Assembly: GCF_001439685.1 (NCBI RefSeq)
Contig: NZ_JYLH01000005.1
Location: forward strand, 124,001-188,000
Length of the DNA stretch: 64,000 nt
Direction: 5' to 3'
Source of the DNA: Pseudomonas libanensis
Lineage (GTDB): Bacteria; Pseudomonadota; Gammaproteobacteria; Pseudomonadales; Pseudomonadaceae
Position numbers and translations under genes: made by a program. This document shows positions 44,503 to 55,311 of the stretch, one piece after another. Below the pieces are notes generated by a model that was given only the letters and a program-made list of their open reading frames with translations, made no database searches and had not been told where the DNA came from. The stretch's first letter is position 1. Every line of letters starts with the position of its first letter.

Positions 44503-45558
44503 TCAGCCTTCTGATGAAGCATTACCGCCAGGGGTCACGTCCCCAACACGCTTTTCCAGCTGTTTGATGCGTCGTGCCATGTCGTCGATCTTCCTCAACC
44601 GCGCCGCACTCTTGCGCCATTCAGCCGCAGGTTGCATGGCGGTACCGGAAGAATAGGCCCCAGGCTCGGTAATCGAGTGGGTCACCATGGTCATGCCGGT
44701 GATGAAGACGTTGTCGCAAATGTCGATATGCCCGACCAGCCCGACACCACCGGCGAGCATGCAATGCTTGCCGATCCTGGTGCTGCCGGAGATGCCCACG
44801 CAGGCCGCCATGGCGGTGTGATCGCCAATCTGTACGTTGTGGGCGATCTGGATCTGGTTATCGAGCTTCACGCCGTTGCCGATCACGGTATCGGCCAGGG
44901 CCCCGCGATCAACAGCGGTGTTCACGCCGATCTCCACATCGTCGCCGATCAATACGCCGCCGACCTGGGCGATCTTGTGCCAGACACCCTTGGAGTTGGC
45001 AAAACCGAACCCTTCACCGCCGATCACCGCACCCGACTGAATGACCACACGCTGACCAATACGCACATCGTGGTAGAGAGTCACACGGGGAGCCAGCCAG
45101 CCATCGGCACCGATTTCACAGCGCGCACCGATAAAGCAGTGGGCGCCCACGGTCACGCCTGCACCGATACGCGCGCCACTCTCGATCACGGCAAACGCAC
45201 CAATGCTGGCCGAAGGGTCAACCTGGGCATCCGTGGCGATCACGGCTGATGGATGAATACCACCGGCCGCCTTAGGCTTTGGATCGAACAGGTGTGACGC
45301 CTTGGCGTACGACAGGTACGGGTCGGCCACCACCAACGCATCCCCGACAAAGCCTTCGGCGTCAGCGGCCTTCAGCAACACGGCTGCGGCCTGGCAATCG
45401 ACCAGGTACTTACGGTATTGGGGGTTTGCAAGGAAGCTCAACTGAGCTGGGCCAGCCTCCTGCAAGGTGGCTAGCCCAGTGATTTCTTTCTCCGGGGAGC
45501 CACGCAAGGTGGCTCCCAGGAACTCGGCCAACTCGCCGAGCCTGATAGTCGCGGTCAT
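44503..45558 (-). CDS. lpxD: UDP-3-O-(3-hydroxyacyl)glucosamine N-acyltransferase
   Basis: LpxD makes the N-acylated intermediate of lipid A. The 351-residue protein has an N-terminal uridine-binding domain, a long hexapeptide beta-helix ([20 protein letters not shown]) and the catalytic His in [18 protein letters not shown]-terminal helix is present. It follows ompH by 3 bases. Confidence 0.97.
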   Translation of the reverse strand: MTATIRLGELAEFLGATLRGSPEKEITGLATLQEAGPAQLSFLANPQYRKYLVDCQAAAVLLKAADAEGFVGDALVVADPYLSYAKASHLFDPKPKAAGGIHPSAVIATDAQVDPSASIGAFAVIESGARIGAGVTVGAHCFIGARCEIGADGWLAPRVTLYHDVRIGQRVVIQSGAVIGGEGFGFANSKGVWHKIAQVGGVLIGDDVEIGVNTAVDRGALADTVIGNGVKLDNQIQIAHNVQIGDHTAMAACVGISGSTRIGKHCMLAGGVGLVGHIDICDNVFITGMTMVTHSITEPGAYSSGTAMQPAAEWRKSAARLRKIDDMARRIKQLEKRVGDVTPGGNASSEG

Positions 45559-45561
45559 GGG

Positions 45562-46065
45562 TTACTTCAGCTGGTTCATGCGCTCGATCACCTGGCGGGT
45601 GATGTCGTATTGAGGCTTGACGTCAATCACGGCGCCGCGCTCGAACACCAGGTCGAAGGCACCCTTCTTGATGACTTCTTCCACGGCGCTATCGAGCTTG
45701 GGCTTGAGCTGCTTGAGCATCTCACGGTCAGCCACAGCCTTGGCTTCGTTCAGCTCCTTGGACTGGAACTGGTAGTCACGGGCCTTTTGCTTGAATTCAA
45801 GCTCCAGACGCTCGCGCTCGCCTTGCTGCATCTTGTCGCCACCGGCTACCAGGCGATCCTGGATGCCCTTGGCGCTGCTTTCCAACGTTTTGAGCTTGGT
45901 CAGTTGCGGACCGAACTTCTTCTCTGCATCCACGGCGTACTTCTTGGCCGCGTCGGATTCCAGCAGGGCCATCTGATAGTTCAGTACGGCGATTTTCATT
46001 TCGGCGAAGGCCGGGGTGGTTACCAGCACAGTGGCCAGCAGGACCAATTGAGTCAACTTACGCAC
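45562..46065 (-). CDS. OmpH/Skp-family periplasmic chaperone
   Basis: Skp-type chaperones carry unfolded outer-membrane proteins across the periplasm to the BAM complex. The 167-residue protein has a signal peptide (MRKLTQLVLLATVLVTTPAFA) and a charged, helical coiled-coil body typical of Skp tentacles (about residues 45-125). It lies directly after bamA and before lpxD, the expected place for skp (ompH). Confidence 0.95.
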   Translation of the reverse strand: MRKLTQLVLLATVLVTTPAFAEMKIAVLNYQMALLESDAAKKYAVDAEKKFGPQLTKLKTLESSAKGIQDRLVAGGDKMQQGERERLELEFKQKARDYQFQSKELNEAKAVADREMLKQLKPKLDSAVEEVIKKGAFDLVFERGAVIDVKPQYDITRQVIERMNQLK

Positions 46066-46110
46066 GATGTACTCCTACAGAATCCGTTGTCGTTATCTTA
46101 GGTCAGACGC

Positions 46111-48498
46111 TTAGAACGTCTGGCCGAGGGAGAATTGGAAAATCTGGGTTTCAGCGTTATCCGGTTTCTTGATCGGCATGGCCAGAGCAAAGCTCAACGG
46201 GCCCAGCGCCGTCACCCAGGTCACACCCACGCCCACGGAGCTCGCCAGGTTGCTGAGGCTCACGTCGTTGCATTGGGTGTTGGACCGCGAACCGTTCGGG
46301 TTGGTGATTTGTTCACACTTGGAGTCGAACACGTTACCCACGTCCCAGAAGACCGAGGTGCGCAGCGAACGCTGGTCCTTGACGAATGGCAGCGGGAACA
46401 GGATCTCTGCACCACCCTGGATCAGCACGTTACCACCGAATGGCAGCGGATCGTTGTCGTCGTCACGTCGAGTTCCGACGTTACCGGTGTCAGCAAAACC
46501 ACGGCTTGGGGTACCACGCGGGCCCAAGGTGCTGTCCTTGAAGCCACGTACCGAGTTGAAACCACCTGCATAGTAGTTTTCATAGAACGGCAAGCCATCA
46601 GTGGAACCGTAACCGTCGCCATAACCCAGCTCAGTGTGCAGGCGCATGGTGTAGTTATCGCTCAACGGCTGGAACAGCTGGCCGCGGTAGTCGAGCTTGA
46701 AGAACGACAGATCGCTGCCCGGCGTGGTGACTTCTGCAGTCAGGCTTTGGGAATGGCCACGGGTTGCCAGCACACCTTTGTTCAGGGTCGACTCGGACCA
46801 GCCGGCAGACGCCTTGAAGTTCAGGAACTTGTCGCCTTCACGACGGGTGAAGTCAAAGATCTCATCCACGGTGTACACACCGGTCTTGATCTCATCCTGT
46901 TGCGCAGTGATGCCAAAGGTCAGACGCGAGGTCTCGCTGATCGGGTAACCGATGTTGGCGCCCACGCCCAGGCTGTCGATCGCATAGCTTGCAACGTCAA
47001 CGTCGAGGTCTTTGTAGTCGGTGGTGCGGTAGAAGGCGTTGTAGCCCAGACTCACACCGTCAGCTGTCCAGTAGGGGTCGACATAACCGAAGTTATAGCG
47101 GCTCTGGTATTCGCTGCGGGTCAGGCCGATGGACACCTTGTTACCGGTACCGAGGAAGTTGTTCTGGGTGATCGAGCCACCGAGGATCAGGCCGGCACTC
47201 TGTGCGAAGCCGACGCTGGCGGTGATCGAACCCGAGGCTTGTTCTTCAACGGCGTAGTTCACGTCAACCTGGTCATCCACACCCGGTACGGCCGGGGTTT
47301 CGACGTTGACTTCCTTGAAGAAGCCCAGGCGCTCAAGACGGGTCTTGGACTGGTCGATCAGGTAGGTCGAAGCCCAGCCACCTTCCATCTGGCGCATCTC
47401 ACGACGCAGCACTTCGTCGGCCGACTTGGTGTTGCCGCGGAAGTTGATGCGGTTGACGTAGGCACGCTTGCCCGGGTCGACGACGAAGGTGATGTCCACG
47501 GTGTGGTCTTCATCATTCGGGGTCGGCACACCGTTGACGTTGGCGAAGGTATAGCCTTCGTTACCCAGGCGACGGGTGATCAGTTCGGAGGTGGTGGTCA
47601 TCAGCTTGCGCGAGAAGACCTGGTCCTTCTGCACCAGCAGCAGGGACTTGACCTGGTCTTCAGGGACTTTCAGGTCGCCGCTGAGCTTGACGTCACGAAC
47701 CTTGTACTTCTCGCCTTCGTTGACGTTGACGGTGATATAGACGTGCTTCTTGTCCGGGGTGATGGACACCTGGGTCGAAGCAATGTCCATGTTGATGTAG
47801 CCACGGTCCAGGTAGTAGGAGCGCAGGCGTTCCAGGTCGCCGGAGAGTTTTTCACGGGCGTACTTGTCATCGTTCTTGAAGAACGACAACCAGTTGGTGG
47901 TCTTGAGTTCGAACAGGTCGACCAGGTCGTCATCAGCGAACTTGGTGTTGCCCACCACGTTGATGTGCTGGATGGCCGCCACGGTGCCTTCGTTGATGTT
48001 GACCTTGAGGCCCACACGGTTACGAGGCTGCGGGATCACTTCGGTTTCCACGGTCGCGGAGTAGCGGCCCTGAGCAACGTACTGGCGTTGCAGCTCGTTA
48101 CGCACACCTTCAAGGGTAGCGCGCTGGAAGATCTCGCCCTCGGCCAGGCCGGATTGCTTGAGGCCCTTCATCAGGTCTTCAGTGGAGATGGCCTTGTTAC
48201 CCTCGATCGCGATACTGGCGACGGAAGGTCGCTCGACGACCGTGATAACCAGGACGTTGCCTTCGCGACCCAGCTGGATATCTTGAAAGAACCCGGTTTT
48301 GAACAGCGCACGAGTGGATTCCACCAGGCGACGATCATCCGCCTGTTCCCCGACGTTCAACGGCAAGGCACCAAAGACGCTACCGGCGGATACCCGCTGG
48401 AGGCCGTTGACACGAATATCGGAGATAGTGAAGGACTCGGCGTGAACTTCGGCGATCATCAATACGGTGAGAACCGCAGTTAGCAGCAGACGTTTCAT
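46111..48498 (-). CDS. bamA: Outer membrane protein assembly factor BamA
   Basis: BamA is the essential beta-barrel insertase of the outer membrane. The 795-residue protein has a signal peptide (MKRLLLTAVLTVLMIAEVHA), five POTRA domains (about 21-420) and a 16-strand Omp85 barrel ending in the C-terminal Phe of FQFSLGQTF. The barrel motif VRGF is visible as SVRGFKDSTLGPRG. The ATG at 48498 was chosen to place the signal peptide at the start. It follows rseP. Confidence 0.98.
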   Translation of the reverse strand: MKRLLLTAVLTVLMIAEVHAESFTISDIRVNGLQRVSAGSVFGALPLNVGEQADDRRLVESTRALFKTGFFQDIQLGREGNVLVITVVERPSVASIAIEGNKAISTEDLMKGLKQSGLAEGEIFQRATLEGVRNELQRQYVAQGRYSATVETEVIPQPRNRVGLKVNINEGTVAAIQHINVVGNTKFADDDLVDLFELKTTNWLSFFKNDDKYAREKLSGDLERLRSYYLDRGYINMDIASTQVSITPDKKHVYITVNVNEGEKYKVRDVKLSGDLKVPEDQVKSLLLVQKDQVFSRKLMTTTSELITRRLGNEGYTFANVNGVPTPNDEDHTVDITFVVDPGKRAYVNRINFRGNTKSADEVLRREMRQMEGGWASTYLIDQSKTRLERLGFFKEVNVETPAVPGVDDQVDVNYAVEEQASGSITASVGFAQSAGLILGGSITQNNFLGTGNKVSIGLTRSEYQSRYNFGYVDPYWTADGVSLGYNAFYRTTDYKDLDVDVASYAIDSLGVGANIGYPISETSRLTFGITAQQDEIKTGVYTVDEIFDFTRREGDKFLNFKASAGWSESTLNKGVLATRGHSQSLTAEVTTPGSDLSFFKLDYRGQLFQPLSDNYTMRLHTELGYGDGYGSTDGLPFYENYYAGGFNSVRGFKDSTLGPRGTPSRGFADTGNVGTRRDDDNDPLPFGGNVLIQGGAEILFPLPFVKDQRSLRTSVFWDVGNVFDSKCEQITNPNGSRSNTQCNDVSLSNLASSVGVGVTWVTALGPLSFALAMPIKKPDNAETQIFQFSLGQTF

Positions 48499-48533
48499 GA
48501 AGTCCTTTCTTATTCCAACTGGCAATAAACAAA

Positions 48534-48552
48534 CTGCCGCAAAATGCGGCAG
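48534..48552 (-). terminator. Terminator between rseP and bamA
   Basis: An 8-bp stem (CTGCCGCA / TGCGGCAG) with a 3-base loop is followed on the minus strand by TTTGTTTATT. It may separate or attenuate bamA transcription relative to the upstream genes. Confidence 0.6.
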
Positions 48553-48572
48553 ATTCGCAATTCAGCGAAGCG

Positions 48573-49926
48573 TTACAGTCGTCCCAGATCGTTGACCAGA
48601 GCTAACAACATCACTCCGACCACCAAACTGATACCGATCTGTATCCCCCAACCCTGCACCCGATCCGACAAGGGGCGACCACGCACCCACTCGACCAGAT
48701 AAAACAACAGATGCCCCCCATCCAATACTGGAATGGGCAGCAAATTCAGAACCCCAAGGCTAATACTCAGATAAGCCAGGAAATTCAGGAAATCCGCGAC
48801 ACCCGACTGGGCAGAAGCGCCCGCCACTTTAGCAATGGTTATCGGTCCACTCAAGTTTTTTACCGAGAGCTCACCGAACAACATTTTCTTGAGGGATTCG
48901 AGGGTCAGCACGCTCATGGTCCAGGTGCGTTTCGCGCCCTCGCCAATCGCGGCCAAAGGCCCGAAGCTGACCTCTCGCACCATCGATGGCGGCCACTCGA
49001 CACCTTTGACGCCGGCCCCCAGGTACCCCCCCGGCCGCCTTGGCCTCGCCACGAACCGACAAGGTCACAGGCACATCGATCTGAGCACCGTCTCGCTCAA
49101 CTTTCAGCACAATCCTGGTATCAGGACGTACACGCACCAGGTCGACCACTTGCTGCCAGTCACCCAGCGCCTGGCCATCGAGGGCCAACAGGCGATCACC
49201 GGCTTTCAGGCCCGCGGCCTGGGCCGGGCCTTTCGGATCAAGCTCAGCCAGCACCGGCGGCAATGCCGGGCGCCAAGGGCGAATCCCCAGGGATTTGATC
49301 GGATCCGGCTCGTCGGCCCCCTTGAGCCAATGATCCAGCGCCAATGCCCGCGGGGTTTCGGCGCTGGAATCCTGGTCACGCACCACCACATTGACGGTGC
49401 CGCTTTCACCGAGGCGACGCACCAACTGCAAATTGACCGCGCCCCAACCCATGGTTGGCTCGCCATCAATGGAAACAATTTCCTGCCCAGCGATGAGGCC
49501 GGCCTTGGCCGCGATGCTGTCCGCCTCGACCGCGCCGATAACTGGACGCACCTGCTGGCTGCCTATCATGGCCAGCACCCAGAAGAACACCATCGCCAAC
49601 AGGAAGTTGGCGATCGGGCCCGCTGCAACAATCGCGATACGCTGACGAACGGTCCTGCGATTGAACGATTGGTCCAACTGATCGGCGGGCACTTCGCCTT
49701 CACGCTCATCGAGCATCTTGACGTAGCCACCCAGCGGGATAGCGGCGATCACAAACTCGGTGCCACGGCGATCATGCCAGCGCAACAACGGCATGCCGAA
49801 ACCGACGGAAAAGCGCAATACCTTGACGCCGCAACGACGCGCCACCCAGAAGTGGCCAAATTCGTGGAAGGTAACCAGCACACCCAGAGCAACCAGGGTG
49901 CCGACAATCATGTAGAGCGCACTCAT
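48573..49926 (-). pseudogene. rseP: Site-2 membrane protease RseP, interrupted by a one-base frameshift
   Basis: RseP cleaves anti-sigma factor RseA/MucA in the membrane to release the envelope-stress sigma factor. The N-terminal part (49926 downward) has the zinc site HEFGH (residues 21-25), PDZ domains and GGYVKMLDE. The C-terminal part continues in another frame with the LDG motif (PIPVLDGGHLLFYLVEW). The frames join at a run of seven Gs (minus strand; 49026-49032): with six Gs the reading is AAGGYLGAGVKGVEW and the product is exactly 450 residues, normal for Pseudomonas. Either the base is a sequencing or assembly error, or the gene is truly broken; as the protease is essential or important in relatives, error is more likely. 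Confidence 0.9.
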
Positions 49927-49979
49927 CTAATTTCTCCGCATTTCAATCCAATGCCTGAAGGCTCGAACCCACCCACAGC

Positions 49980-51170
49980 CTAACGCGTATTGCGGCCCAG
50001 CCATTGTCCGGCCAGGGCTCGCGCCTTGGTATCCGCCTCAAACACGGCCCCCAGGTCATTCACCGCCACGACAGGCTCAAGACCCAGGACGTCCTCGATG
50101 ATACTCGCGATCTGTGGAAAGCGGATGCGCCGTTCGAGAAACGCCGCCACGGCCACTTCATTGGCCGCATTCAGCATCGCCGGCGCTGTGCCGCCCGCCT
50201 CGGCCGCCTGCCGCGCCAGGCGCAGGCAGGGAAAGCGCTGCTCGTCCGGCGCTTCGAAGTCCAGGCGCGCCACTGCAAACAGATCCAGTGGCGCTACACC
50301 GGAGTCAATCCGTTGCGGCCAGGCCAAGGCGTTGGCGATCGGTGTACGCATATCCGGATTACCCAGCTGCGCCAACACCGAACCGTCCACATAATCGACC
50401 AGGGAATGGATCACGCTTTGCGGGTGAATCACCACTTCGACCTGGTCAGGCCGCGCATCGAACAACCAGCAAGCCTCGATCAACTCCAGACCCTTGTTCA
50501 TCATGCTCGCCGAATCCACGGAGATTTTGCGCCCCATGGACCAGTTCGGGTGAGCGCAGGCCTGATCGGGCGACACATGTTCCAGCTCGGCCAACGGAGT
50601 CTGCCGGAATGGACCACCAGACGCCGTCAGCAGAATCCGGCGCACGCCGACCTGGCTCAAGCCACGGGCAAAATCCCCTGGCATGCACTGGAAAATTGCG
50701 TTGTGCTCGCTGTCGAGTGGCAGCAGCACCGCACCGCTCTTGCGCACCGCCTGCATAAAGAGCGCGCCGGACATGACCAGGGCTTCCTTATTGGCCAGCA
50801 GAATCTTCTTGCCGGCATCGACTGCAGCGAGGGTCGGGCGCAAACCCGCCGCGCCGACAATCGCCGCCACGACGGTATCAACCTGCGTATCGGCCGACAC
50901 CTGGCACAGCCCCGCCTCACCCACCAGGACTTGCGTGGCCAGCCCGGCAGCCCGCAGGTCATCCTGAAGGCTACGGGCTGCCGCGGCCTCAGGCACCACG
51001 GCAAAGCGCGGCGCGTGGCGCACACACAAGGCCAGCAACTCGCTCAAGCGCGTGAAGCCGGTCAGGGCGAAAACCTGATAGCGATCAGGATGACGGGCAA
51101 TGACGTCCAGGGTACTTAGCCCGACCGAGCCGGTCGCCCCCAGTACGGTGACCTGTTGCAGGCGGCTCAC
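49980..51170 (-). CDS. dxr: 1-deoxy-D-xylulose-5-phosphate reductoisomerase
   Basis: Dxr (IspC) is the second MEP-pathway enzyme, making methylerythritol phosphate with NADPH. It is 396 residues from the GTG at 51170, which overlaps the cdsA stop (GTGA) and gives the conserved start [17 protein letters not shown]. An ATG at 51185 is an alternative. The NADPH loop and the catalytic [13 protein letters not shown] and [17 protein letters not shown] segments are intact. It is followed by rseP after 53 bases. Confidence 0.96.
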   Translation of the reverse strand: MSRLQQVTVLGATGSVGLSTLDVIARHPDRYQVFALTGFTRLSELLALCVRHAPRFAVVPEAAAARSLQDDLRAAGLATQVLVGEAGLCQVSADTQVDTVVAAIVGAAGLRPTLAAVDAGKKILLANKEALVMSGALFMQAVRKSGAVLLPLDSEHNAIFQCMPGDFARGLSQVGVRRILLTASGGPFRQTPLAELEHVSPDQACAHPNWSMGRKISVDSASMMNKGLELIEACWLFDARPDQVEVVIHPQSVIHSLVDYVDGSVLAQLGNPDMRTPIANALAWPQRIDSGVAPLDLFAVARLDFEAPDEQRFPCLRLARQAAEAGGTAPAMLNAANEVAVAAFLERRIRFPQIASIIEDVLGLEPVVAVNDLGAVFEADTKARALAGQWLGRNTR

Positions 51171-51973
51171 GAAGCGATCATCCACAGCAGCACGGCGAAG
51201 ATCGGCAGCGCCGCAGTCAGGCTGTCGATACGATCCAGCACACCACCATGCCCCGGCAGCAGGTTACTGCTGTCCTTGATCCCGGCCTGGCGCTTGAACA
51301 TGCTTTCGGTGAGGTCACCCACCACCGAGATGAACACGACGATAGCCGTGCCCAGCAAGGCCAGGAAAATCTCCTTCACCGACCAGCCGCGTACCACACC
51401 GACTACCAGCGTGATCAGCAGCGTCAATGCCAAGCCGCCGTATACGCCTTCCCAGCTTTTGCCGGGGCTGACGGCCGGGGCCAGCTTGCGCTTGCCGAAG
51501 GCACGGCCGGAGAAGTAGGCGCCAATATCTGCGCCCCACACCAGCACCATCACCGCCAGGATCAATTCGTTACCGAGGGGGTAACGCTTGATTTCCACCA
51601 GCCCTTGCCAGGCCGGGAGCAGGATCAGCAGGCCAATCACCAGCTTGCAGGCCACGCTCGACCATTGACTACTGGTGCGCGGGTAAGTCAGCACCAGGAA
51701 TGTCGCCAACGCCCACCACAGCACTGCAGCACCCAGTACCCAAGGCGCAATGTCCGGCAGGATGTACATCAGGAACAACAGCACTGCGACTACTGCCGCA
51801 TACGCCATACGCGGCAATTGGCTGCTGAAACCCGCCAGGCGCGCCCACTCCCAGGCTCCCAGCGTCACGACCAGGCCGATAAACAGCGCAAAGCCGGAAC
51901 CTTCAAGCAGGAAAAAACCACACAAGGCAATCGGCAGCAGGATCAGCGCCGTGATGATTCGTTGTTTTAACAT
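51167..51973 (-). CDS. cdsA: Phosphatidate cytidylyltransferase
   Basis: CdsA makes CDP-diacylglycerol, the precursor of all phospholipids. The 268-residue inner-membrane protein has about eight hydrophobic segments and the C-terminal CDP-alcohol signature [20 protein letters not shown] with DRIDS. It begins one base after the uppS stop. uppS-cdsA-dxr are tightly packed. Confidence 0.97.
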   Translation of the reverse strand: MLKQRIITALILLPIALCGFFLLEGSGFALFIGLVVTLGAWEWARLAGFSSQLPRMAYAAVVAVLLFLMYILPDIAPWVLGAAVLWWALATFLVLTYPRTSSQWSSVACKLVIGLLILLPAWQGLVEIKRYPLGNELILAVMVLVWGADIGAYFSGRAFGKRKLAPAVSPGKSWEGVYGGLALTLLITLVVGVVRGWSVKEIFLALLGTAIVVFISVVGDLTESMFKRQAGIKDSSNLLPGHGGVLDRIDSLTAALPIFAVLLWMIAS

Positions 51974-52729
51974 TTAAACCCGGGCTCCAGCTTCGATCTG
52001 TTCGCTCGTTTTACCGAAGCGACGTTGACGGGAAGCGAAATCAGCCAGCGCATTACGCATGGCATCGTGTTTGAAGTCCGGCCAGAACAGGTCGGAGAAG
52101 TACAACTCGGTGTATGCCAGCTGCCACAGCAGGAAATTGCTGATGCGATGCTCGCCACCGGTACGAATGCACAAGTCCGGCAACGGCAGGTCGCCAGTCA
52201 CCAGGCAGGTTTGCAACAGTTCAGGCGTGATGTCGTCCGGTCGCAGGTGACCGGCCTGCACTTCGCGGGCCAGCCGCTGCGCTGCCTGGGCGATATCCCA
52301 CTGACCACCGTAGTTGGCTGCGATCTGCAGCACAAAGCGGTTACTGCCTGCGGTAATAGCCTCGGCTTCGCGCATGGCGGCTTGCAGTTCCGGGTGGAAC
52401 CGCGAGCGGTCACCAATGATGCGCAGACTGATGTTGTTGTCATTGAGGCGCTTAGCCTCTCGACGCAGCGCCTTGAAGAACAGGTCCATCAAGGCGCTGA
52501 CTTCATCGGCGGGCCGCTGCCAGTTTTCACTGGAGAAGGCGAACAAGGTCAACACTTCGACCTTGGCCTCAGCGCATACCTCAATCACCGCCCTTACCGC
52601 GTCAACACCCGCTTTATGCCCGGCAACACCCGGCATAAAGCGTTTTTTCGCCCAGCGATTATTCCCATCCATGATGATCGCGACATGGCGCGGCACCACG
52701 GAGGGCACAGTCTGCTTGGTCTTTTCCAT
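51974..52729 (-). CDS. uppS: Undecaprenyl diphosphate synthase (di-trans,poly-cis)
   Basis: UppS makes the C55 carrier lipid for peptidoglycan and O-antigen. The 251-residue protein has the catalytic Asp in AIIMDGNNRWAKKR, the structural motif GHKAGVDAVR and the FPP site LTLFAFSSENWQRP. It is followed by cdsA and preceded by frr with a 17-base gap. Confidence 0.97.
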   Translation of the reverse strand: MEKTKQTVPSVVPRHVAIIMDGNNRWAKKRFMPGVAGHKAGVDAVRAVIEVCAEAKVEVLTLFAFSSENWQRPADEVSALMDLFFKALRREAKRLNDNNISLRIIGDRSRFHPELQAAMREAEAITAGSNRFVLQIAANYGGQWDIAQAAQRLAREVQAGHLRPDDITPELLQTCLVTGDLPLPDLCIRTGGEHRISNFLLWQLAYTELYFSDLFWPDFKHDAMRNALADFASRQRRFGKTSEQIEAGARV

Positions 52730-52746
52730 GAAGGCGTCCTGACCCC

Positions 52747-53304
52747 TTATACGGCCATCAGGTCCTTTTCTTTTTCTTCGGTCGCCTTGGTGATCTGGGC
52801 TTCCGCGTCCTTGGTCAGCTTGTCGATATCAGCGACGGCACGACGCTCTTCGTCTTCGCTGATTTCCTTGTCCTTGACCAGCTTCTTCAGGTCACCCAAT
52901 GCATCGCGGCGGATGTTGCGCACGGCGACGCGTGCATCTTCAGCGGCACTGCGTGCCTGCTTGGTGAAGCCTTTACGGGTTTCTTCGGTCAGGGCAGGCA
53001 TGGAGATCAGCAACAACTCGCCCAGGTTGGTCGGGTTGAGGTTCAGGCCGGCGCTCTGGATCGCTTTGTCCACAGCAGCAAGCATGTTGCGCTCGAAGGC
53101 CACGACTTGCAGGGTGCGCGAATCTTTTACGGTAATGTTGGCCACTTGGGTGATGGACGTGTCTGCGCCGTAGTACGGCACCATCACGCTACCCAGAATG
53201 CTGGGGTGAGCCTTGCCTGTACGAATCTGACCAAATGCATGGTTCAGGGAGTCCAGGGATTTTTGCATACGCGCCTGGGCGTCTTTCTTGATTTCATTGA
53301 TCAT
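52747..53304 (-). CDS. frr: Ribosome recycling factor
   Basis: Frr splits post-termination ribosomes with EF-G. It is 185 residues with the typical start [20 protein letters not shown] and KVRTGRAHPS-like sequence ([12 protein letters not shown]). Its start overlaps the pyrH stop by 4 bases. Confidence 0.98.
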   Translation of the reverse strand: MINEIKKDAQARMQKSLDSLNHAFGQIRTGKAHPSILGSVMVPYYGADTSITQVANITVKDSRTLQVVAFERNMLAAVDKAIQSAGLNLNPTNLGELLLISMPALTEETRKGFTKQARSAAEDARVAVRNIRRDALGDLKKLVKDKEISEDEERRAVADIDKLTKDAEAQITKATEEKEKDLMAV

Positions 53305-54044
53305 TGTTGGCCTTCCTCGATCAGAGTCCCTTCTGCGCCGCCGTGTACGATGTTCAGCAGGGCGCCGGGCTTGTTCATGTTAAATACGCGCAACGGCATC
53401 TTGTGGTCGCGGCACAGGCAGATAGCCGTCAGGTCCATCACACCCAGCTTGCGATCCAGCACTTCATCGTAGGTCAGATGATCGAACTTCTCGGCATGCG
53501 GGTCTTTGAATGGGTCTGCAGTGTATACGCCGTCTACCTTGGTCGCCTTCAGCACCACGTCGGCATCGATTTCGATCGCGCGCAGGCACGCAGCCGAGTC
53601 GGTGGTGAAGAATGGGTTACCAGTGCCGGCAGCAAAGATCACCACTTCCTTGGAATTCAGGTGGCGCATGGCTTTGCGTCGATCATAGTGATCAGTCACG
53701 CCAACCATGGAAATAGCCGACATCACGATGGCCGAGATGTTGGCGCGCTCCAGGGCGTCGCGCATGGCCAGGGCGTTCATCACAGTGGCCAGCATGCCCA
53801 TGTGGTCGCCAGTGACCCGATCCATGCCAGCCGCACTCAGCGCCGCACCGCGGAACAGGTTGCCACCACCAATCACCAGGCCGACCTGCACACCGATACC
53901 GACCAGTTGGCCGACTTCCAGCGCCATGCGATCAAGCACCTTGGGGTCGATCCCGAACTCTTCCGAGCCCATCAGGGCCTCGCCGCTGAGCTTGAGTAGA
54001 ATGCGTTTATAGCGAGCCTGATAACCACTGCCCTGCTGAGCCAT
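53301..54044 (-). CDS. pyrH: UMP kinase
   Basis: PyrH phosphorylates UMP to UDP. The protein is 247 residues with [13 protein letters not shown] at the start, [10 protein letters not shown] in the nucleotide site and the C-terminal GAEGTLIEE. The ATG has AGGAG upstream. A terminator after tsf separates it from rpsB-tsf, so pyrH-frr-uppS-cdsA-dxr form the next unit. Confidence 0.98.
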   Translation of the reverse strand: MAQQGSGYQARYKRILLKLSGEALMGSEEFGIDPKVLDRMALEVGQLVGIGVQVGLVIGGGNLFRGAALSAAGMDRVTGDHMGMLATVMNALAMRDALERANISAIVMSAISMVGVTDHYDRRKAMRHLNSKEVVIFAAGTGNPFFTTDSAACLRAIEIDADVVLKATKVDGVYTADPFKDPHAEKFDHLTYDEVLDRKLGVMDLTAICLCRDHKMPLRVFNMNKPGALLNIVHGGAEGTLIEEGQQ

Positions 54045-54200
54045 TGCGAATCTCTCCTGCGGCGTATTTTTTTAAAAAATTCTTGGCGAGCCGTTTACGG
54101 CTTGCGTTCACTCTAGCTGGACGCTATCACAGCGCCATCAGAACACGGCTTTGTAAGCCAGTTCCGAGAGGAAACCAAATAAAATTGGTCTTCCCATTTG

Positions 54201-54235
54201 AAAAGAGGCTGCGCGCGTGAGCGGGCAGCCTCTTT
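54201..54235 (-). terminator. Terminator after tsf
   Basis: An 11-bp stem (AAAGAGGCTGC / GCAGCCTCTTT) with a 12-base loop ends in four Ts on the minus strand. It lies 22 bases after the tsf stop and ends the rpsB-tsf operon. Confidence 0.85.
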
Positions 54236-54256
54236 CGGCGACAGTCTTAAACTGTC

Positions 54257-55120
54257 TTATTGCTTGGCGGCAGCCAGCTGGGCAGCAACTTCTTCAGCGA
54301 AGTTGTCGACCGGCTTCTCGATGCCTTCGCCTACTTTGAAGTAAGTGAAGGAAACGATTTCAGCACCAGCTTTCTTGGCCAGCTCGCCAACCTTGATTTC
54401 AGGGTTCTTGACGAACGCCTGCTCAACCAGGCTTGCTTCAGCCAGGAACTTGCTGATACGGCCTTTGATCATGTTTTCAACGATGTTCTCTGGCTTGCCG
54501 GCGATCTTGTCGGCGTTGAGGCTCAGAAACACAGCTTTTTCACGTTCGATTGCGTCGGCAGACACTTCCGAAGGCAGCAGGAACTCAGGGTTGCTTGCAG
54601 CAACGTGCATTGCGATGTCTTTAGCCAGCTCAACGTCGCCGCCTTTCAGAACAACTGCAACACCGATCTTGTTGCCGTGCAGGTAACCACCAACCACATC
54701 ACCTTCAACGCGAACCAGGCGACGGATGTTGACGTTTTCGCCAACCTTGCCGACCAGTACCAGGCGATCAGCTTCTTGAGCTTCGATCAGCGGGGCGGCG
54801 TCAGTCATTTTCTCGGCGAACGCTTTTTCAACGCTGGCAGCAACGAATGCCTTGAAGTCGTCCTGCAGAGCCAGGAAGTCGGTCTGGGAGTTCACTTCCA
54901 GCAGAACGGCGGACTTGCCGTCTTCTTTCAGAGCGATAGCGCCTTCAGCAGCCACGTTGCCTGCTTTCTTGGCAGCCTTGATGGCGCCGGAAGCACGCAT
55001 GTCATCAATGGCTTTTTCGATGTCGCCGCCGGCCTTGGTCAAGGCCTTTTTGCAATCCATCATGCCTTCGCCGGTACGCTCACGCAGTTCTTTAACCAAC
55101 GCTGCAGTAATCTCTGCCAT
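54257..55120 (-). CDS. tsf: Translation elongation factor Ts
   Basis: EF-Ts exchanges GDP for GTP on EF-Tu. The 287-residue protein has the N-terminal domain AAEITAALVKELRERTGEGM-type sequence with MMDCKKAL, the TDFLALQ motif and the coiled-coil and dimer regions. It follows rpsB as a two-gene operon, with an attenuator-like hairpin between them. Confidence 0.98.
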   Translation of the reverse strand: MAEITAALVKELRERTGEGMMDCKKALTKAGGDIEKAIDDMRASGAIKAAKKAGNVAAEGAIALKEDGKSAVLLEVNSQTDFLALQDDFKAFVAASVEKAFAEKMTDAAPLIEAQEADRLVLVGKVGENVNIRRLVRVEGDVVGGYLHGNKIGVAVVLKGGDVELAKDIAMHVAASNPEFLLPSEVSADAIEREKAVFLSLNADKIAGKPENIVENMIKGRISKFLAEASLVEQAFVKNPEIKVGELAKKAGAEIVSFTYFKVGEGIEKPVDNFAEEVAAQLAAAKQ

Positions 55121-55256
55121 TTCAAAATCCTCTTGGATAGGTTTTCAACCATTCCACCCGATCAAACGGGCGATCAATTCTTCCCGAATCTCCGTTGTAG
55201 GCCGCTGCACGTTACAAATAATGTAGCTGCGCTGCCGACAAATGGTTTTCGAGGTG

Positions 55257-55285
55257 GCAAAAAGGGGGCCAAGCCCCCTTTTTGC
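55257..55285 (-). terminator. Attenuator-like hairpin between rpsB and tsf
   Basis: A perfect 13-bp stem (GCAAAAAGGGGGC / GCCCCCTTTTTGC) with a 3-base loop lies 26 bases after the rpsB stop. It has U-rich flanks in the stem itself but no free U tail, so it probably allows partial read-through to tsf or stabilises rpsB mRNA. Confidence 0.65.
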
Positions 55286-55311
55286 TTACTGAGTCAACGC
55301 CAGGGCGTCAG

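Noticed and set aside
46135..48483. 782-codon open frame opposite bamA
   Set aside because: Antisense to bamA; high-GC third positions keep the opposite frame open by chance.
49017..49045. Programmed ribosomal frameshift in rseP
   Set aside because: There is no known slippery heptamer, stimulatory structure or precedent in rseP, and a base error in a homopolymer explains it more simply.
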